From a virus: a stretch of DNA of 64,000 nucleotides. Numbering within the stretch: the stretch's first letter is position 1; each line of letters opens with the position of its first letter. Shown here piece after piece: positions 24,328 through 32,179 of the stretch. The stretch is taken from the IMG/VR virus record IMGVR_UViG_3300049847_000494, positions 1 to 64,000 of that record, one strand, 5' to 3'. The notes under the pieces were generated by a model. It had not been told where the DNA came from, ran no database searches, and worked only from the letters and a program-made list of their open reading frames with translations. The position numbers were made by a program, and so were the translations under genes.

Positions 24328-25053
24328 ACAACAGAAAATGACACCCTAAAAGAGCTTGTAACCAAACTACAAAAAGCCAATGAGGAGCTTGAAAGGTTTG
24401 CTTATGTAGCTTCTCATGATTTAAAAGCACCCTTACGTGCTATATCTAATTTAGCTGGGTGGATCAAGGAGGATATAGATTCCTGTTCTATTACAGCTGA
24501 GACACAGTCTCACCTGAAAATGATGTTATCCAGGGTTGCCCGTATGGATAAGCTCCTTGACGATCTACTAACTTATGCTAGAGTAGGTAAGAACAAGGAT
24601 AGCTTGGAGCTTATTGAAATTGACGAGTTGATTAGAAGTGTAGTAGATGTACTTACCATAAAAAAGTTTGAGATAGTTATTGAGTCTGAAATATCCAGCT
24701 TTATAGCTGAGCGTGTTCCTTTAGAGCAAGTCCTTATGAATCTAATAGGTAACTCTATAAAGCACCACACTAAAAAGAGTGGTACTATTACTATAGGCAT
24801 AATAGATAAGCAGACGAAACTTGAGTTTACCATAACAGATGACGGTCCTGGTATACCAATAAAGCAACAAGACGAAGCTTTTGAGATGTTCAAAACTTTA
24901 AAACCTCGGGATGAGGTAGAGGGATCAGGTATGGGCTTGGCTCTAGTTAAAAAGATAGTGGAAAGTCAGGGTGGTAAAATTGAAATACTACCAACGAAAA
25001 AAGGTTTAAGTGTCAGGTTTACTTGGATTAAAGAAGTAGCCACCAGTGTTTAA
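24325..25053 (+). CDS. Soluble sensor-type histidine kinase
   Basis: A 242-residue protein. A short N-terminal coiled coil leads into the dimerisation/phosphoacceptor domain with SHDLKAPLR (His31) and the ATP-binding domain with N box NLIGNSIKHH (Asn143), G1 DDGPGIP (172-178), F-box region and G2 GSGMGLAL (200-207). All catalytic motifs are intact. No transmembrane or recognisable sensor domain is present, so it is cytoplasmic and may sense through partner proteins. It overlaps the next gene by 8 bases; together with the two receivers this is a complete phosphorelay set. Histidine kinases are rare in phages. Confidence 0.92.
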   Translation: MTTENDTLKELVTKLQKANEELERFAYVASHDLKAPLRAISNLAGWIKEDIDSCSITAETQSHLKMMLSRVARMDKLLDDLLTYARVGKNKDSLELIEIDELIRSVVDVLTIKKFEIVIESEISSFIAERVPLEQVLMNLIGNSIKHHTKKSGTITIGIIDKQTKLEFTITDDGPGIPIKQQDEAFEMFKTLKPRDEVEGSGMGLALVKKIVESQGGKIEILPTKKGLSVRFTWIKEVATSV

Positions 25054-25447
25054 TATACTATTAGTAGATGATGACAGTGTTGATGTCATGACGCTACAGC
25101 GGGCTTTCCGTAAACACCCAATTATGAAGAAAGCTAAGCTACTTACAGCTAAAAGTGGAAAAGACGCTTTAGATAAGCTACTTTCAGGTGAAATAGAAGA
25201 GCCAAGCATAGTATTACTTGATCTTAATATGCCAGAAATGGGTGGGTTGCAGTTTTTAGAGCATGTTCGATCTAACCCACAGCTTGCTAAATTACGTGTA
25301 ATCGTATTAACAACATCAGCTGATAAAAACGACATCAATCAAGCTACCGATAAATGTATTGTTGGTTATATCAAGAAAGCCAAAGCTGGTGATTATACCA
25401 CTCTTACAGAGCTAATTTATCATTACTGTTCTCTAACAGAGAGTTGA
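25046..25447 (+). CDS. Stand-alone response regulator receiver protein
   Basis: A 133-residue protein, GTG start inside the 3' end of the kinase gene. It is a single receiver domain: acidic pocket VDDD (8-10), phosphoacceptor Asp59 in VLLDLNMPEMGG, conserved Thr in VLTTSA, and conserved Lys in YIKKAKAG. It lacks an output domain. The form resembles single-domain regulators paired with phytochrome-type kinases. It probably shuttles phosphate or competes with the cyclase receiver; that is inference. The next gene starts 2 bases after the stop. Confidence 0.9.
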   Translation: MFNILLVDDDSVDVMTLQRAFRKHPIMKKAKLLTAKSGKDALDKLLSGEIEEPSIVLLDLNMPEMGGLQFLEHVRSNPQLAKLRVIVLTTSADKNDINQATDKCIVGYIKKAKAGDYTTLTELIYHYCSLTES

Positions 25448-25448
25448 C

Positions 25449-26327
25449 ATGCTAAATATTTTTCTATTAGAGGATGATGATGCAGATAGCTTGCTTATAA
25501 GCTTGACACTGAAAAAATCAGGCGTAGATTTTAAGCTAACAACCGCTAAAACCTTAGAACAAGCAAAAGAAACAATAAATACTTGTACGTTCGATTGTGC
25601 TATCCTTGATAATACCTTACCTGATGGTAAGGGTCTTACCCTATTAGATAGCTTACAAGATACACCTTGTATTATGCTAACAGGTTTGGCTGATGAAGCT
25701 TATGCTATCAAGGCAATCCAACAGGGATTGGAAGATTATATTAGTAAAGATTCTATCACGCCTAAAAATCTAATAAAATCTATAACTTATGCAATAGAAC
25801 GTAATACTATTAAAAAGCAGTTAGTGGCTACACAAAAGAAGTTAGACGATTTATCTAAAGCTGATCCACTAACAGGATTGCTAAATAGACGTGGGCTAGA
25901 TGAGGTACTAAACCGTTTAGCTACACGGGATACCTCACATGGTATCATCCTGATTGATATCGATAACTTTAAGACGATCAACGATAACTTTGGATATAAT
26001 GCTGGTGATACAGCTATCAAGTATATAGCAGACAAATTGTCAAAGGAGGTTAGACCCTTTGACATTGTATCACGTGTAGGCGGTGACGAGTTTATTATTC
26101 TTGTACAGAATGTAGATATTACTGCTTGTAAGCTAGTCGCTGAAAGAATCCGATCAGCTATTGCTTTTGAACAGGTCACCAGTGGTGACAATAAATTTAG
26201 TATAACCGTAAGTATAGGAGTATCAACAGTAAACCAAGTTTCAAAAAATATAGAACTATTGTTAAAATTAACACAAAATGCTTTAAAGCAAAGCAAATCC
26301 AAAGGAAAGAATGCCGTCTATGCGTAA
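25449..26327 (+). CDS. Response regulator diguanylate cyclase (REC-GGDEF)
   Basis: A 292-residue protein. The receiver domain (1-120) has EDDD (8-11), Asp54 in AILDNTLPDG and Lys100 in YISKD. A helical linker (about 121-138) leads to a GGDEF domain: DPLTGLLNRRG (139-149), LIDIDNFKTIND (metal/substrate site) and intact VGGDEF (210-215). RPFD (202-205), five residues before GGDEF, is the RxxD product-inhibition site. Known enzymes of this type (PleD, WspR) make cyclic di-GMP from two GTP when phosphorylated. No EAL or HD-GYP domain is in the window. It is likely activated by the adjacent kinase. Confidence 0.93.
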   Translation: MLNIFLLEDDDADSLLISLTLKKSGVDFKLTTAKTLEQAKETINTCTFDCAILDNTLPDGKGLTLLDSLQDTPCIMLTGLADEAYAIKAIQQGLEDYISKDSITPKNLIKSITYAIERNTIKKQLVATQKKLDDLSKADPLTGLLNRRGLDEVLNRLATRDTSHGIILIDIDNFKTINDNFGYNAGDTAIKYIADKLSKEVRPFDIVSRVGGDEFIILVQNVDITACKLVAERIRSAIAFEQVTSGDNKFSITVSIGVSTVNQVSKNIELLLKLTQNALKQSKSKGKNAVYA

Positions 26328-26775
26328 TATATTAAGTACTATTAAACTTTTTCTAGGGTTCAAACCAAAGAAGACAGTAGCTAAGACCTATATTGATTTT
26401 GTAACCCATTTAGAAAAAACTTTACCTCATAAAGATAGTTATGTTATGCTGACTCAGCATTCTTTAGAATATGGGTTATTAACTAATAAGTTTATTCTTG
26501 TTGAAAAACCTAATAATAAGTTTGTTCTTTCCTTTTTTATCCTATCAGACCCCCAGTTTGTTGCTTTGGTATATGGTTCAGCCTTAGAATACTTTAATAA
26601 AAAGAATCTTGAGTTGCAAGCTTCTTTTGTCTACAAACTTGATGGTAGTATTTGTCTAACAACTGATCCTAACTTTCGTAAGGTCTACGAAAGTCTATTG
26701 ACACCTGGTAAGGTTTACGATAGTCTATCAACTGTACCAACGACACAACCAGTAAAAAAGTCAGAAATGAACTAA
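26311..26775 (+). CDS. Unknown protein downstream of the cyclase
   Basis: A 154-residue protein overlapping the cyclase end by 17 bases; AAAGGA precedes ATG 26311, with ATG 26320 as an alternative. A basic N-terminal helix is followed by an alpha/beta region with aromatic strands (NKFVLSFFILSD, FVYKLDGSI). No family recognised. Overlap suggests it belongs to the signalling operon and could be a target or modulator, which is not shown. Confidence 0.65.
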   Translation: MPSMRNILSTIKLFLGFKPKKTVAKTYIDFVTHLEKTLPHKDSYVMLTQHSLEYGLLTNKFILVEKPNNKFVLSFFILSDPQFVALVYGSALEYFNKKNLELQASFVYKLDGSICLTTDPNFRKVYESLLTPGKVYDSLSTVPTTQPVKKSEMN

Positions 26776-26787
26776 AGAGGAATCTAT

Positions 26788-27198
26788 ATGAATGCAAATA
26801 ATGAAAAGATCCTGTTTACTTATATTCAAGACAAAAATGAACCTTTGCGGGTCCTAACCGTTGCTAGGCAACGTATTGAAAATACTATTTACTTTTCTTA
26901 TTGCATTAATAAGGTAGCTACTGACATCAATAGGAATACACGAGAAAGTTATAAGAATTATACTATCCTAACCCAGAAAAAAGAAATTGCAGTGTTTGAT
27001 TTCCACAACAAAAAGCGTGCTAGGGAGATCGTGACAGGTAGGCTCAAATCGGAATCTAATAACTATTCTGTTACACTCCAAGGCGGCGAAAGCCCCCTAA
27101 CTGCTGTGTTGTATGCACTTATGACTGAGCATCATCATAAACATGTAAGTAAAATTGCTAAACAAGCTGTAGAAGCTGGTTTCGGTTTACCTAAGTAA
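26788..27198 (+). CDS. Unknown 136-residue protein
   Basis: ATG preceded by AAAGAGGA (good spacing). Mixed alpha/beta composition, with a central basic stretch (HNKKRAREIVTGRLK) and a C-terminal helix with a His cluster (EHHHKHVSK). No recognised domain. It ends 2 bases before the Fe-S carrier gene. Confidence 0.65.
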   Translation: MNANNEKILFTYIQDKNEPLRVLTVARQRIENTIYFSYCINKVATDINRNTRESYKNYTILTQKKEIAVFDFHNKKRAREIVTGRLKSESNNYSVTLQGGESPLTAVLYALMTEHHHKHVSKIAKQAVEAGFGLPK

Positions 27199-27200
27199 CT

Positions 27201-27524
27201 ATGATTCAACTAACCCAACGAGCCACAGAAAAAATACTAGAGATTAGATCTACTGAAAACCTTGGTGACCAAGGACTAAGACTTAAAGTCATTGGAGGGG
27301 GTTGCTCCGGATTTCAGTATGATCTCCACTTTGAAGATACAGTAGCAGATACTGATGAAGTATTAAGCTTTAATAACATAGATCTTTATGTAGACATGAT
27401 TAGTTTCCAGTATCTGGATGAAACTACAATAGATTATATTGATGAATTGTACGGGTCAGGTTTTAAATTTTTGAATCCCAAAGCTAAAGCAACGTGTGGT
27501 TGCGGTTCCAGTTTTAATGTTTAG
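27201..27524 (+). CDS. A-type iron-sulfur cluster carrier (IscA/ErpA/HesB family)
   Basis: A 107-residue protein matching the full family length. The three cluster-binding cysteines are present: Cys35 in GGGCSGFQY, and Cys99 and Cys101 in CGCGSSF at the C-terminus. Known members carry Fe-S clusters to apo-proteins. A possible client is the Fe-S-type UDG domain of the phage DNA polymerase, whose four cysteines are intact; that link is inference. Position is between two unknown genes, spacing 2 and 9 bases. Confidence 0.93.
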   Translation: MIQLTQRATEKILEIRSTENLGDQGLRLKVIGGGCSGFQYDLHFEDTVADTDEVLSFNNIDLYVDMISFQYLDETTIDYIDELYGSGFKFLNPKAKATCGCGSSFNV

Positions 27525-27533
27525 GAGTTAAAA

Positions 27534-27983
27534 ATGCCAGAAAAATGTATGAAATGTGGGCATAATCTAACGGTACTTTTTTATACTAAAGATTGTGGTA
27601 GGTGTTCGAATAAAACATCTGAATGGTTTTATCATGGATACGTGCTATGGACAATTGTACCGGATCAGGTATGGGATGTACAAGAACATCCAGTTTTTAA
27701 ATCAGCTGAAGAAGTAGGAAAATGGTGGAAGTCCAATCAGACTTATTTAGCCAGTTTTATGGAAGTTAGAGAAGTTCTATCAAATGAACCTTTTGAATGG
27801 ATTCCTATGACATACTTCAACTGTGAAGTAGCCGATACTCGCTATAAAGTTACATCAAAGTTAACAAAAGAAAAACCTGCTAAACCAACAGTAATAATCA
27901 TACCTGCTGATGTACTCCTCCCGGAGGGGGAGAAAGTACTGCTGAATAAAGAAGACCGCAAAGCATTGGGAATAGAAGAATGA
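27534..27983 (+). CDS. Zinc-ribbon protein, function unknown
   Basis: A 149-residue protein. The N-terminus has CMKCGH (5-10) and CGRC (about 21-24), a four-cysteine zinc ribbon. A Trp-rich middle (WFYHGYVLWTIVPD, KWWKSNQ) and a Lys/Pro linker near the C-terminus follow. AGGAG precedes the ATG. It overlaps the next gene by ATGA. It may bind nucleic acid or protein; family not recognised. Confidence 0.7.
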   Translation: MPEKCMKCGHNLTVLFYTKDCGRCSNKTSEWFYHGYVLWTIVPDQVWDVQEHPVFKSAEEVGKWWKSNQTYLASFMEVREVLSNEPFEWIPMTYFNCEVADTRYKVTSKLTKEKPAKPTVIIIPADVLLPEGEKVLLNKEDRKALGIEE

Positions 27984-28438
27984 AATATATAATTTTATTA
28001 GTAGCTTTAGTAACTGGCTGTCATAACTTAAACAAATCACAGGATAATGACGTTTTCCAAGCTGTTATACGATCTTGGGAAGCTACTGGTATGATGGATG
28101 CATCTGGCTGCTTAGACGATACACATGTCCAAGTAGTATCTGATATTTCGTTTGCTACAGTTTGTGGGCAAACTACAAATCTATCCTTAGGTTGCTTCAG
28201 GGAAGAAACTAAAAATAGATTTTTTAGTAAAACAAAAGTTTTTTATATCAGTGAAAAGGTACAACAAAAGTGGCGTGACTATATACTCACACAATTAGCC
28301 TTACATGCTATGTGTGAGTGTACAGCTACAAGTCATAATGATAGACAAGATAGTCTAATGTTCCGCCCTAAGGTATGGATGGTTAACAGTAGAGAAGCCA
28401 GTGTAGAAGCTATGGCATATCGACGATTAGGGTATTAA
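27980..28438 (+). CDS. Predicted lipoprotein
   Basis: A 152-residue protein with a type II signal peptide: MKY, a hydrophobic stretch, and lipobox LVTGC (Cys14). The mature part has six further cysteines, suggesting disulfides in the periplasm. No domain recognised. A lipoprotein expressed by the phage could act in superinfection exclusion or lysis; neither is shown. Confidence 0.65.
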   Translation: MKYIILLVALVTGCHNLNKSQDNDVFQAVIRSWEATGMMDASGCLDDTHVQVVSDISFATVCGQTTNLSLGCFREETKNRFFSKTKVFYISEKVQQKWRDYILTQLALHAMCECTATSHNDRQDSLMFRPKVWMVNSREASVEAMAYRRLGY

Positions 28439-28487
28439 TTGGTAACAGGTATCTTGTAAAGAGTAGATATGCCTACGGGAGCTTACT

Positions 28488-29543
28488 TTGATTAAATACA
28501 TTGGTTCAAAAAGACTACTGATACCACTAATAACCGAGACTATAGCTACTATACAAGCAACAGGTACAGTACTTGACCTATTTTCAGGTACATCAAGAGT
28601 AGGTCATGCTTTAAAGAAAGCTGACTATCGTGTAGTTGCTAATGATCATAATAGCTATGCTGCTATAATAGGTCGATGTTACGTGCAAGCTGATTATGAG
28701 GATCACATCAAAGATGCTACAAAACTAGTAAAAGAGTTTAACCTAATGTCAGGTATACCAGGCTACTTCACAGAAACTTTTTGTGAAAAAAGCAGGTTTT
28801 TCCAGCCTAAAAATGGTGCTAAGGTTGATGCTATTCGTGAAGCTATAACAGCTAAAGGCTTAAATCCTGAGCTTGAGGCTATTATGCTGGTTTCACTAAT
28901 GGAAGCCGCTGATAGAGTTGATAGTACTACTGGGGTACAGATGGCTTACCTAAAACAGTGGGCTAGCCGGTCATTTACTGACCTGGAACTACGTGTACCT
29001 GATATCCTCCCCAAGGCTAAAGCTGGTAAATCTGAAGCACACCAGTTAGATGCCATTATAGCAGCTTCTAAGCTTGAGGCTGATATAGCCTATATTGACC
29101 CACCGTATAACCAGCATAAATACTTAGGTAACTACCATATCTGGGAATCCCTGGTGCTATGGGATAAGCCTAAAGTTTACGGTATTGCATGTAAAAGGGT
29201 AGATGTTAGGGACAGGTCAAGTGACTTTAACTCGAAAGTTAGGGCGCGTGCTGCATTAAGCTCAGTACTTAAAAATAGTAAAGCTAAACATTTAGTAGTA
29301 TCTTTTAATGATGAAGGTTATTTTAGCAAAGATGAAATAGAATCAATGCTTAGCTTTCATAAATATGTAGTTACTATTGAACAAAACTTCAATAGGTATG
29401 TAGGCGCAAAAATTGGCATACATAATATGGATGGTAAAAAAGTTGGCAAAGTAAGCCATACTAAAAACTTAGAATACGTTTATGTAGCTACTTCTGATAA
29501 GCAGGTTGCAGCGAAAATAACTAAACTTAAGTCAAGTAAATGA
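28488..29543 (+). CDS. D12-class adenine-N6 DNA methyltransferase
   Basis: A 351-residue protein starting at TTG 28488 with GGGAG six bases upstream. It begins KYIGSK as in Dam-like enzymes, then the SAM-binding motif DLFSGTSRVG (30-39) and catalytic DPPY (204-207), the alpha-class order. The end overlaps the next gene by 4 bases (ATGA); that gene encodes a PD-(D/E)XK nuclease. Together they look like a restriction-modification pair, with this enzyme protecting phage DNA. The recognition sequence cannot be read from the protein. Confidence 0.9.
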   Translation: MIKYIGSKRLLIPLITETIATIQATGTVLDLFSGTSRVGHALKKADYRVVANDHNSYAAIIGRCYVQADYEDHIKDATKLVKEFNLMSGIPGYFTETFCEKSRFFQPKNGAKVDAIREAITAKGLNPELEAIMLVSLMEAADRVDSTTGVQMAYLKQWASRSFTDLELRVPDILPKAKAGKSEAHQLDAIIAASKLEADIAYIDPPYNQHKYLGNYHIWESLVLWDKPKVYGIACKRVDVRDRSSDFNSKVRARAALSSVLKNSKAKHLVVSFNDEGYFSKDEIESMLSFHKYVVTIEQNFNRYVGAKIGIHNMDGKKVGKVSHTKNLEYVYVATSDKQVAAKITKLKSSK

Positions 29544-30292
29544 ACCAAAAAACATTTGGACTATCCGTTACTGGGTCTACAGTCGAAGCTATAGCTACTG
29601 GGAAAGCTTTTGAAAAAACTGTAGAATCTTTTAGAGATCACTTAAATAAAGATATTTTTCTTTTCACTAACAACTTAAATGAGTTACCTATATCAATTAA
29701 GTATGGGATAAAGCAGTTCTTTGCCTTATCGTCGAAAGAGCTTCTTAGCTCTAAACCGATAGAACCTAAACTTGGTGATATTGTTAAATCTGATTCTAAT
29801 GGTATAGTAGAAACATATACCATTAATGGATGGAAAGTTTGTAAAGAAGGTATACTACCGGATCATATACTTCTATGTAAACAAACCTCGAAAGCGGTAT
29901 TAATTGAAGTTAAATACGGTGATACAGAAGGTAATGCTCATATTGAAAGAGCTGGAGCCAGAGCAACACCACAGTTTTTAAATGCAGTTAATTATGTTTT
30001 TAGTGGCAAAGTAAGATACTTGTACATTTTCGGTGGTCCTATGGTCACAGCTAAACATGATATAGATCTTACACCGAAAGTAGCTTATAGAGGTTTAAAA
30101 GCAGGAGAAGTAATACAAGACCCGAATTACAGAAGACTCAAGTCTATCAAGTACAGAAGACAAATTGAAGTTTTGTTTGGATCAGGAGTTAGCTCCATAC
30201 ATTGGAATACCATACTATGGGATGACTATGGTATGGAAAACTTAGTTAGACTGTTTGATACTGAATTAAGTAGTTGGCTTACTTCTACCTAA
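29540..30292 (+). CDS. Putative type II restriction endonuclease (PD-(D/E)XK, EcoRI-like motif)
   Basis: A 250-residue protein. The nuclease core is P107-D108 in LPDHILL, then E123-V-K125 in LIEVKYG, then GNAHIER (131-137). EcoRI and relatives have a comparable order: PD, E-x-K, then GNAxERxxKN. That shared order, and the 4-base overlap with a cognate-type adenine methyltransferase, support a restriction enzyme. Alternatives are a Holliday-junction or repair nuclease of the same fold. The frame is intact. It is the last + strand gene before the convergent leftward block. Confidence 0.7.
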   Translation: MNQKTFGLSVTGSTVEAIATGKAFEKTVESFRDHLNKDIFLFTNNLNELPISIKYGIKQFFALSSKELLSSKPIEPKLGDIVKSDSNGIVETYTINGWKVCKEGILPDHILLCKQTSKAVLIEVKYGDTEGNAHIERAGARATPQFLNAVNYVFSGKVRYLYIFGGPMVTAKHDIDLTPKVAYRGLKAGEVIQDPNYRRLKSIKYRRQIEVLFGSGVSSIHWNTILWDDYGMENLVRLFDTELSSWLTST

Positions 30293-30747
30293 AGATACCC
30301 TTTTTGACGTAGATCACTTATAACCAGGGATTCTACGTACTTAGCAATACTTACTTTTTTGCCGTTAGCTCGTATACCACTAACAAGGGTTTTTAGTCTA
30401 CCATGGACTAAGGGATCCAAGTCTAGTTCTATACGAGTTTTTGCTTTTTTCTGTCCAGTACTTTTAGCTACTGTAACAGCTTGTAATATTTCACGGACTA
30501 CACCATGGAACCTAGTGCGTTGTGCTACATCAGAGAATAATGTGTCGCATATATCAGAAGCTTCACCACTCTTACCTGTTTCTTGTAGCTGGGCTACCCG
30601 ATGGGCTGTGTTATGGCAGTTAGCACAAAGCCACACCAGGTTAGAGGCTTCATCACCACCACCTGCCATTCTAGGGCGTTCATGATGAACATGGCACGTA
30701 GATTTAGGGAATATACTGCCATGCACATAACATTTAACTGTTGACAT
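30289..30747 (-). CDS. HNH endonuclease with C-terminal ribbon-like tail
   Basis: A 152-residue protein. The HNH core is CYVHG, then CHVHHERPR (His20-22), then N at SNLVWLC and CANCHNTAH, giving paired zinc cysteines and the catalytic His/Asn/His set. The C-terminal 45 residues (KTRIELDLDPLVHGRLKTLV...) resemble a ribbon-helix-helix-like DNA-binding segment. It is convergent with the putative restriction nuclease, with their stops overlapping by 4 bases. It may be a free-standing homing nuclease or a genome-packaging-type HNH; the former seems more likely given the accessory context. Confidence 0.85.
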   Translation of the reverse strand: MSTVKCYVHGSIFPKSTCHVHHERPRMAGGGDEASNLVWLCANCHNTAHRVAQLQETGKSGEASDICDTLFSDVAQRTRFHGVVREILQAVTVAKSTGQKKAKTRIELDLDPLVHGRLKTLVSGIRANGKKVSIAKYVESLVISDLRQKGYL

Positions 30748-30748
30748 A

Positions 30749-30940
30749 CTAAAAATCTATAATTTTGTCATCGTTTATGACTTCGTCAATGAAACCCATA
30801 TCCTTCATAGCCGTATAATATAGAGTAAAAGCTCTACGCAAAACATCAGCTTTACTACTTTTAGTTTGTAAGGCTATAGCTTGCAGCCCTACATACATCT
30901 CGGGTGACATATTTAAGGATATATACTTTTTATTTTTCAT
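30749..30940 (-). CDS. Small ribbon-helix-helix-like protein
   Basis: A 63-residue protein: an N-terminal strand (YISLNMSPEMY), then two helices (VGLQAIALQTKSSKADV and LRRAFTLYYTAMKDMG), the CopG/Arc-like plan. It overlaps the 3' end of phoH by 11 bases and precedes the HNH gene by one base. It may be a transcriptional regulator of the local unit. Confidence 0.65.
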   Translation of the reverse strand: MKNKKYISLNMSPEMYVGLQAIALQTKSSKADVLRRAFTLYYTAMKDMGFIDEVINDDKIIDF

Positions 30941-31934
30941 TTAGTTTTTCTTTTACACGATTTTCACGAGCTTCGTAGACAGAAACTATACGCTGGACAA
31001 CAGGGTGCCGGACAACATCTTGAGCTGTAAAATGGGTTATAGCTACGCTGGGTTCCTCCTTTAAGAGGTAAATAGCGTCCTCTAAACCATTCCGCTGATT
31101 ATTATATAGCTCAAGATCAACTTGTGAACAATCCCCATTAATAACCATTTTTGAACCTGCACCCATACGGGTAAGGAACATCTTCATCTGCTCAACGGTC
31201 GTATTCTGAGCTTCATCCAAAATGATAAAGGAGTTGTTCAAGCTGCGACCCCTAAGAAAAGCTAGGGGGGCAACTTCAATTATACCTGTTTTTATCATGT
31301 CCTGATACTTTTCAGTATCTACCATATCATCTAGAGCATCATATAGTGGTCTAAGGTAGGGATTAATCTTCTCAGCTAAGTCACCAGGAAGGAAACCAAG
31401 CTTCTCACCAGCTTCAACAGCTGGTCGACACAGGATGATTTTACGAACATCACCAGCAAAAAAAGACTCAATAGCACAAGCCATAGCAAGCCAACTCTTG
31501 CCACTACCCGCCAGACCCACACCAAAGGTAACATCATAGGTGTTTATGTTTTTAATGTACTCAGCTTGGTTATCGGTTTTTGGTACGATCACCTTTTTAG
31601 GTGTTCGTACTGAACCAGCTTTGCGTGGTACCTTAATAGTGTCTATTGTTCCAACTTGGTGGATACACTTTGTAACATCACCTGTTTCAATATTCTTACC
31701 AGATTCGGCTAAAGCTAATAAAGCAGCAAACACACCCTCAGCTGCGATTACACCAGCTGGTTGACCAGAAAGCTTTACAAGATTACCTCGTAACCATATT
31801 TTTATCTTAAAAGCTTTTTTGATAATCTTTACATTCGAGTCGTTTGGTCCTAAGACTTGTAATAATAAGTTGTTATCCGGTATTTCTAAATCTGTATACT
31901 TAGGTTCAGCCGCTAAACTTATTTTTCTAGTCAT
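30930..31934 (-). CDS. phoH: PhoH-like ATPase
   Basis: A 334-residue protein. An N-terminal KH-like RNA-binding segment (20-90) is followed by the PhoH P-loop domain: Walker A GLAGSGKS, CRPAVEAGEKLGFLPGDL, Walker B FIILDEAQNTT, and NGDCSQVDL. This is the full family length and motif set. PhoH is widespread in phages; its exact role (RNA metabolism, phosphate stress) is unsettled. It is 50 bases downstream of the 64-residue gene. Confidence 0.93.
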   Translation of the reverse strand: MTRKISLAAEPKYTDLEIPDNNLLLQVLGPNDSNVKIIKKAFKIKIWLRGNLVKLSGQPAGVIAAEGVFAALLALAESGKNIETGDVTKCIHQVGTIDTIKVPRKAGSVRTPKKVIVPKTDNQAEYIKNINTYDVTFGVGLAGSGKSWLAMACAIESFFAGDVRKIILCRPAVEAGEKLGFLPGDLAEKINPYLRPLYDALDDMVDTEKYQDMIKTGIIEVAPLAFLRGRSLNNSFIILDEAQNTTVEQMKMFLTRMGAGSKMVINGDCSQVDLELYNNQRNGLEDAIYLLKEEPSVAITHFTAQDVVRHPVVQRIVSVYEARENRVKEKLNEK

Positions 31935-31984
31935 TATATGGAAGTGTCCTGACGCTAGGCTTTGTTAGGTAAGACTACTTAAGA

Positions 31985-32179
31985 CTAATCTTCACCATTG
32001 TAAGGCGGTCTCAATGATCCATCAAGATTATGAATACCAGCAGCAACAGAGGAAAGAAAAACATCCCTAGGTGTCATAGCAGCTACACGATTCATGAACC
32101 TAGCGTGAGCCTCAGCATTAGGATTAGCACGAGGTTTTAAATTTCGCCAAAAGTCCAATATTTCCTTAGGTATGGTCAT
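31985..32179 (-). CDS. Unknown small protein coupled to the metallophosphatase
   Basis: A 64-residue protein whose ATG overlaps the stop of the upstream gene (ATGA). It is mostly helical with a Pro/Asn-rich middle. No motif recognised. The overlap supports that it is real. Confidence 0.6.
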   Translation of the reverse strand: MTIPKEILDFWRNLKPRANPNAEAHARFMNRVAAMTPRDVFLSSVAAGIHNLDGSLRPPYNGED

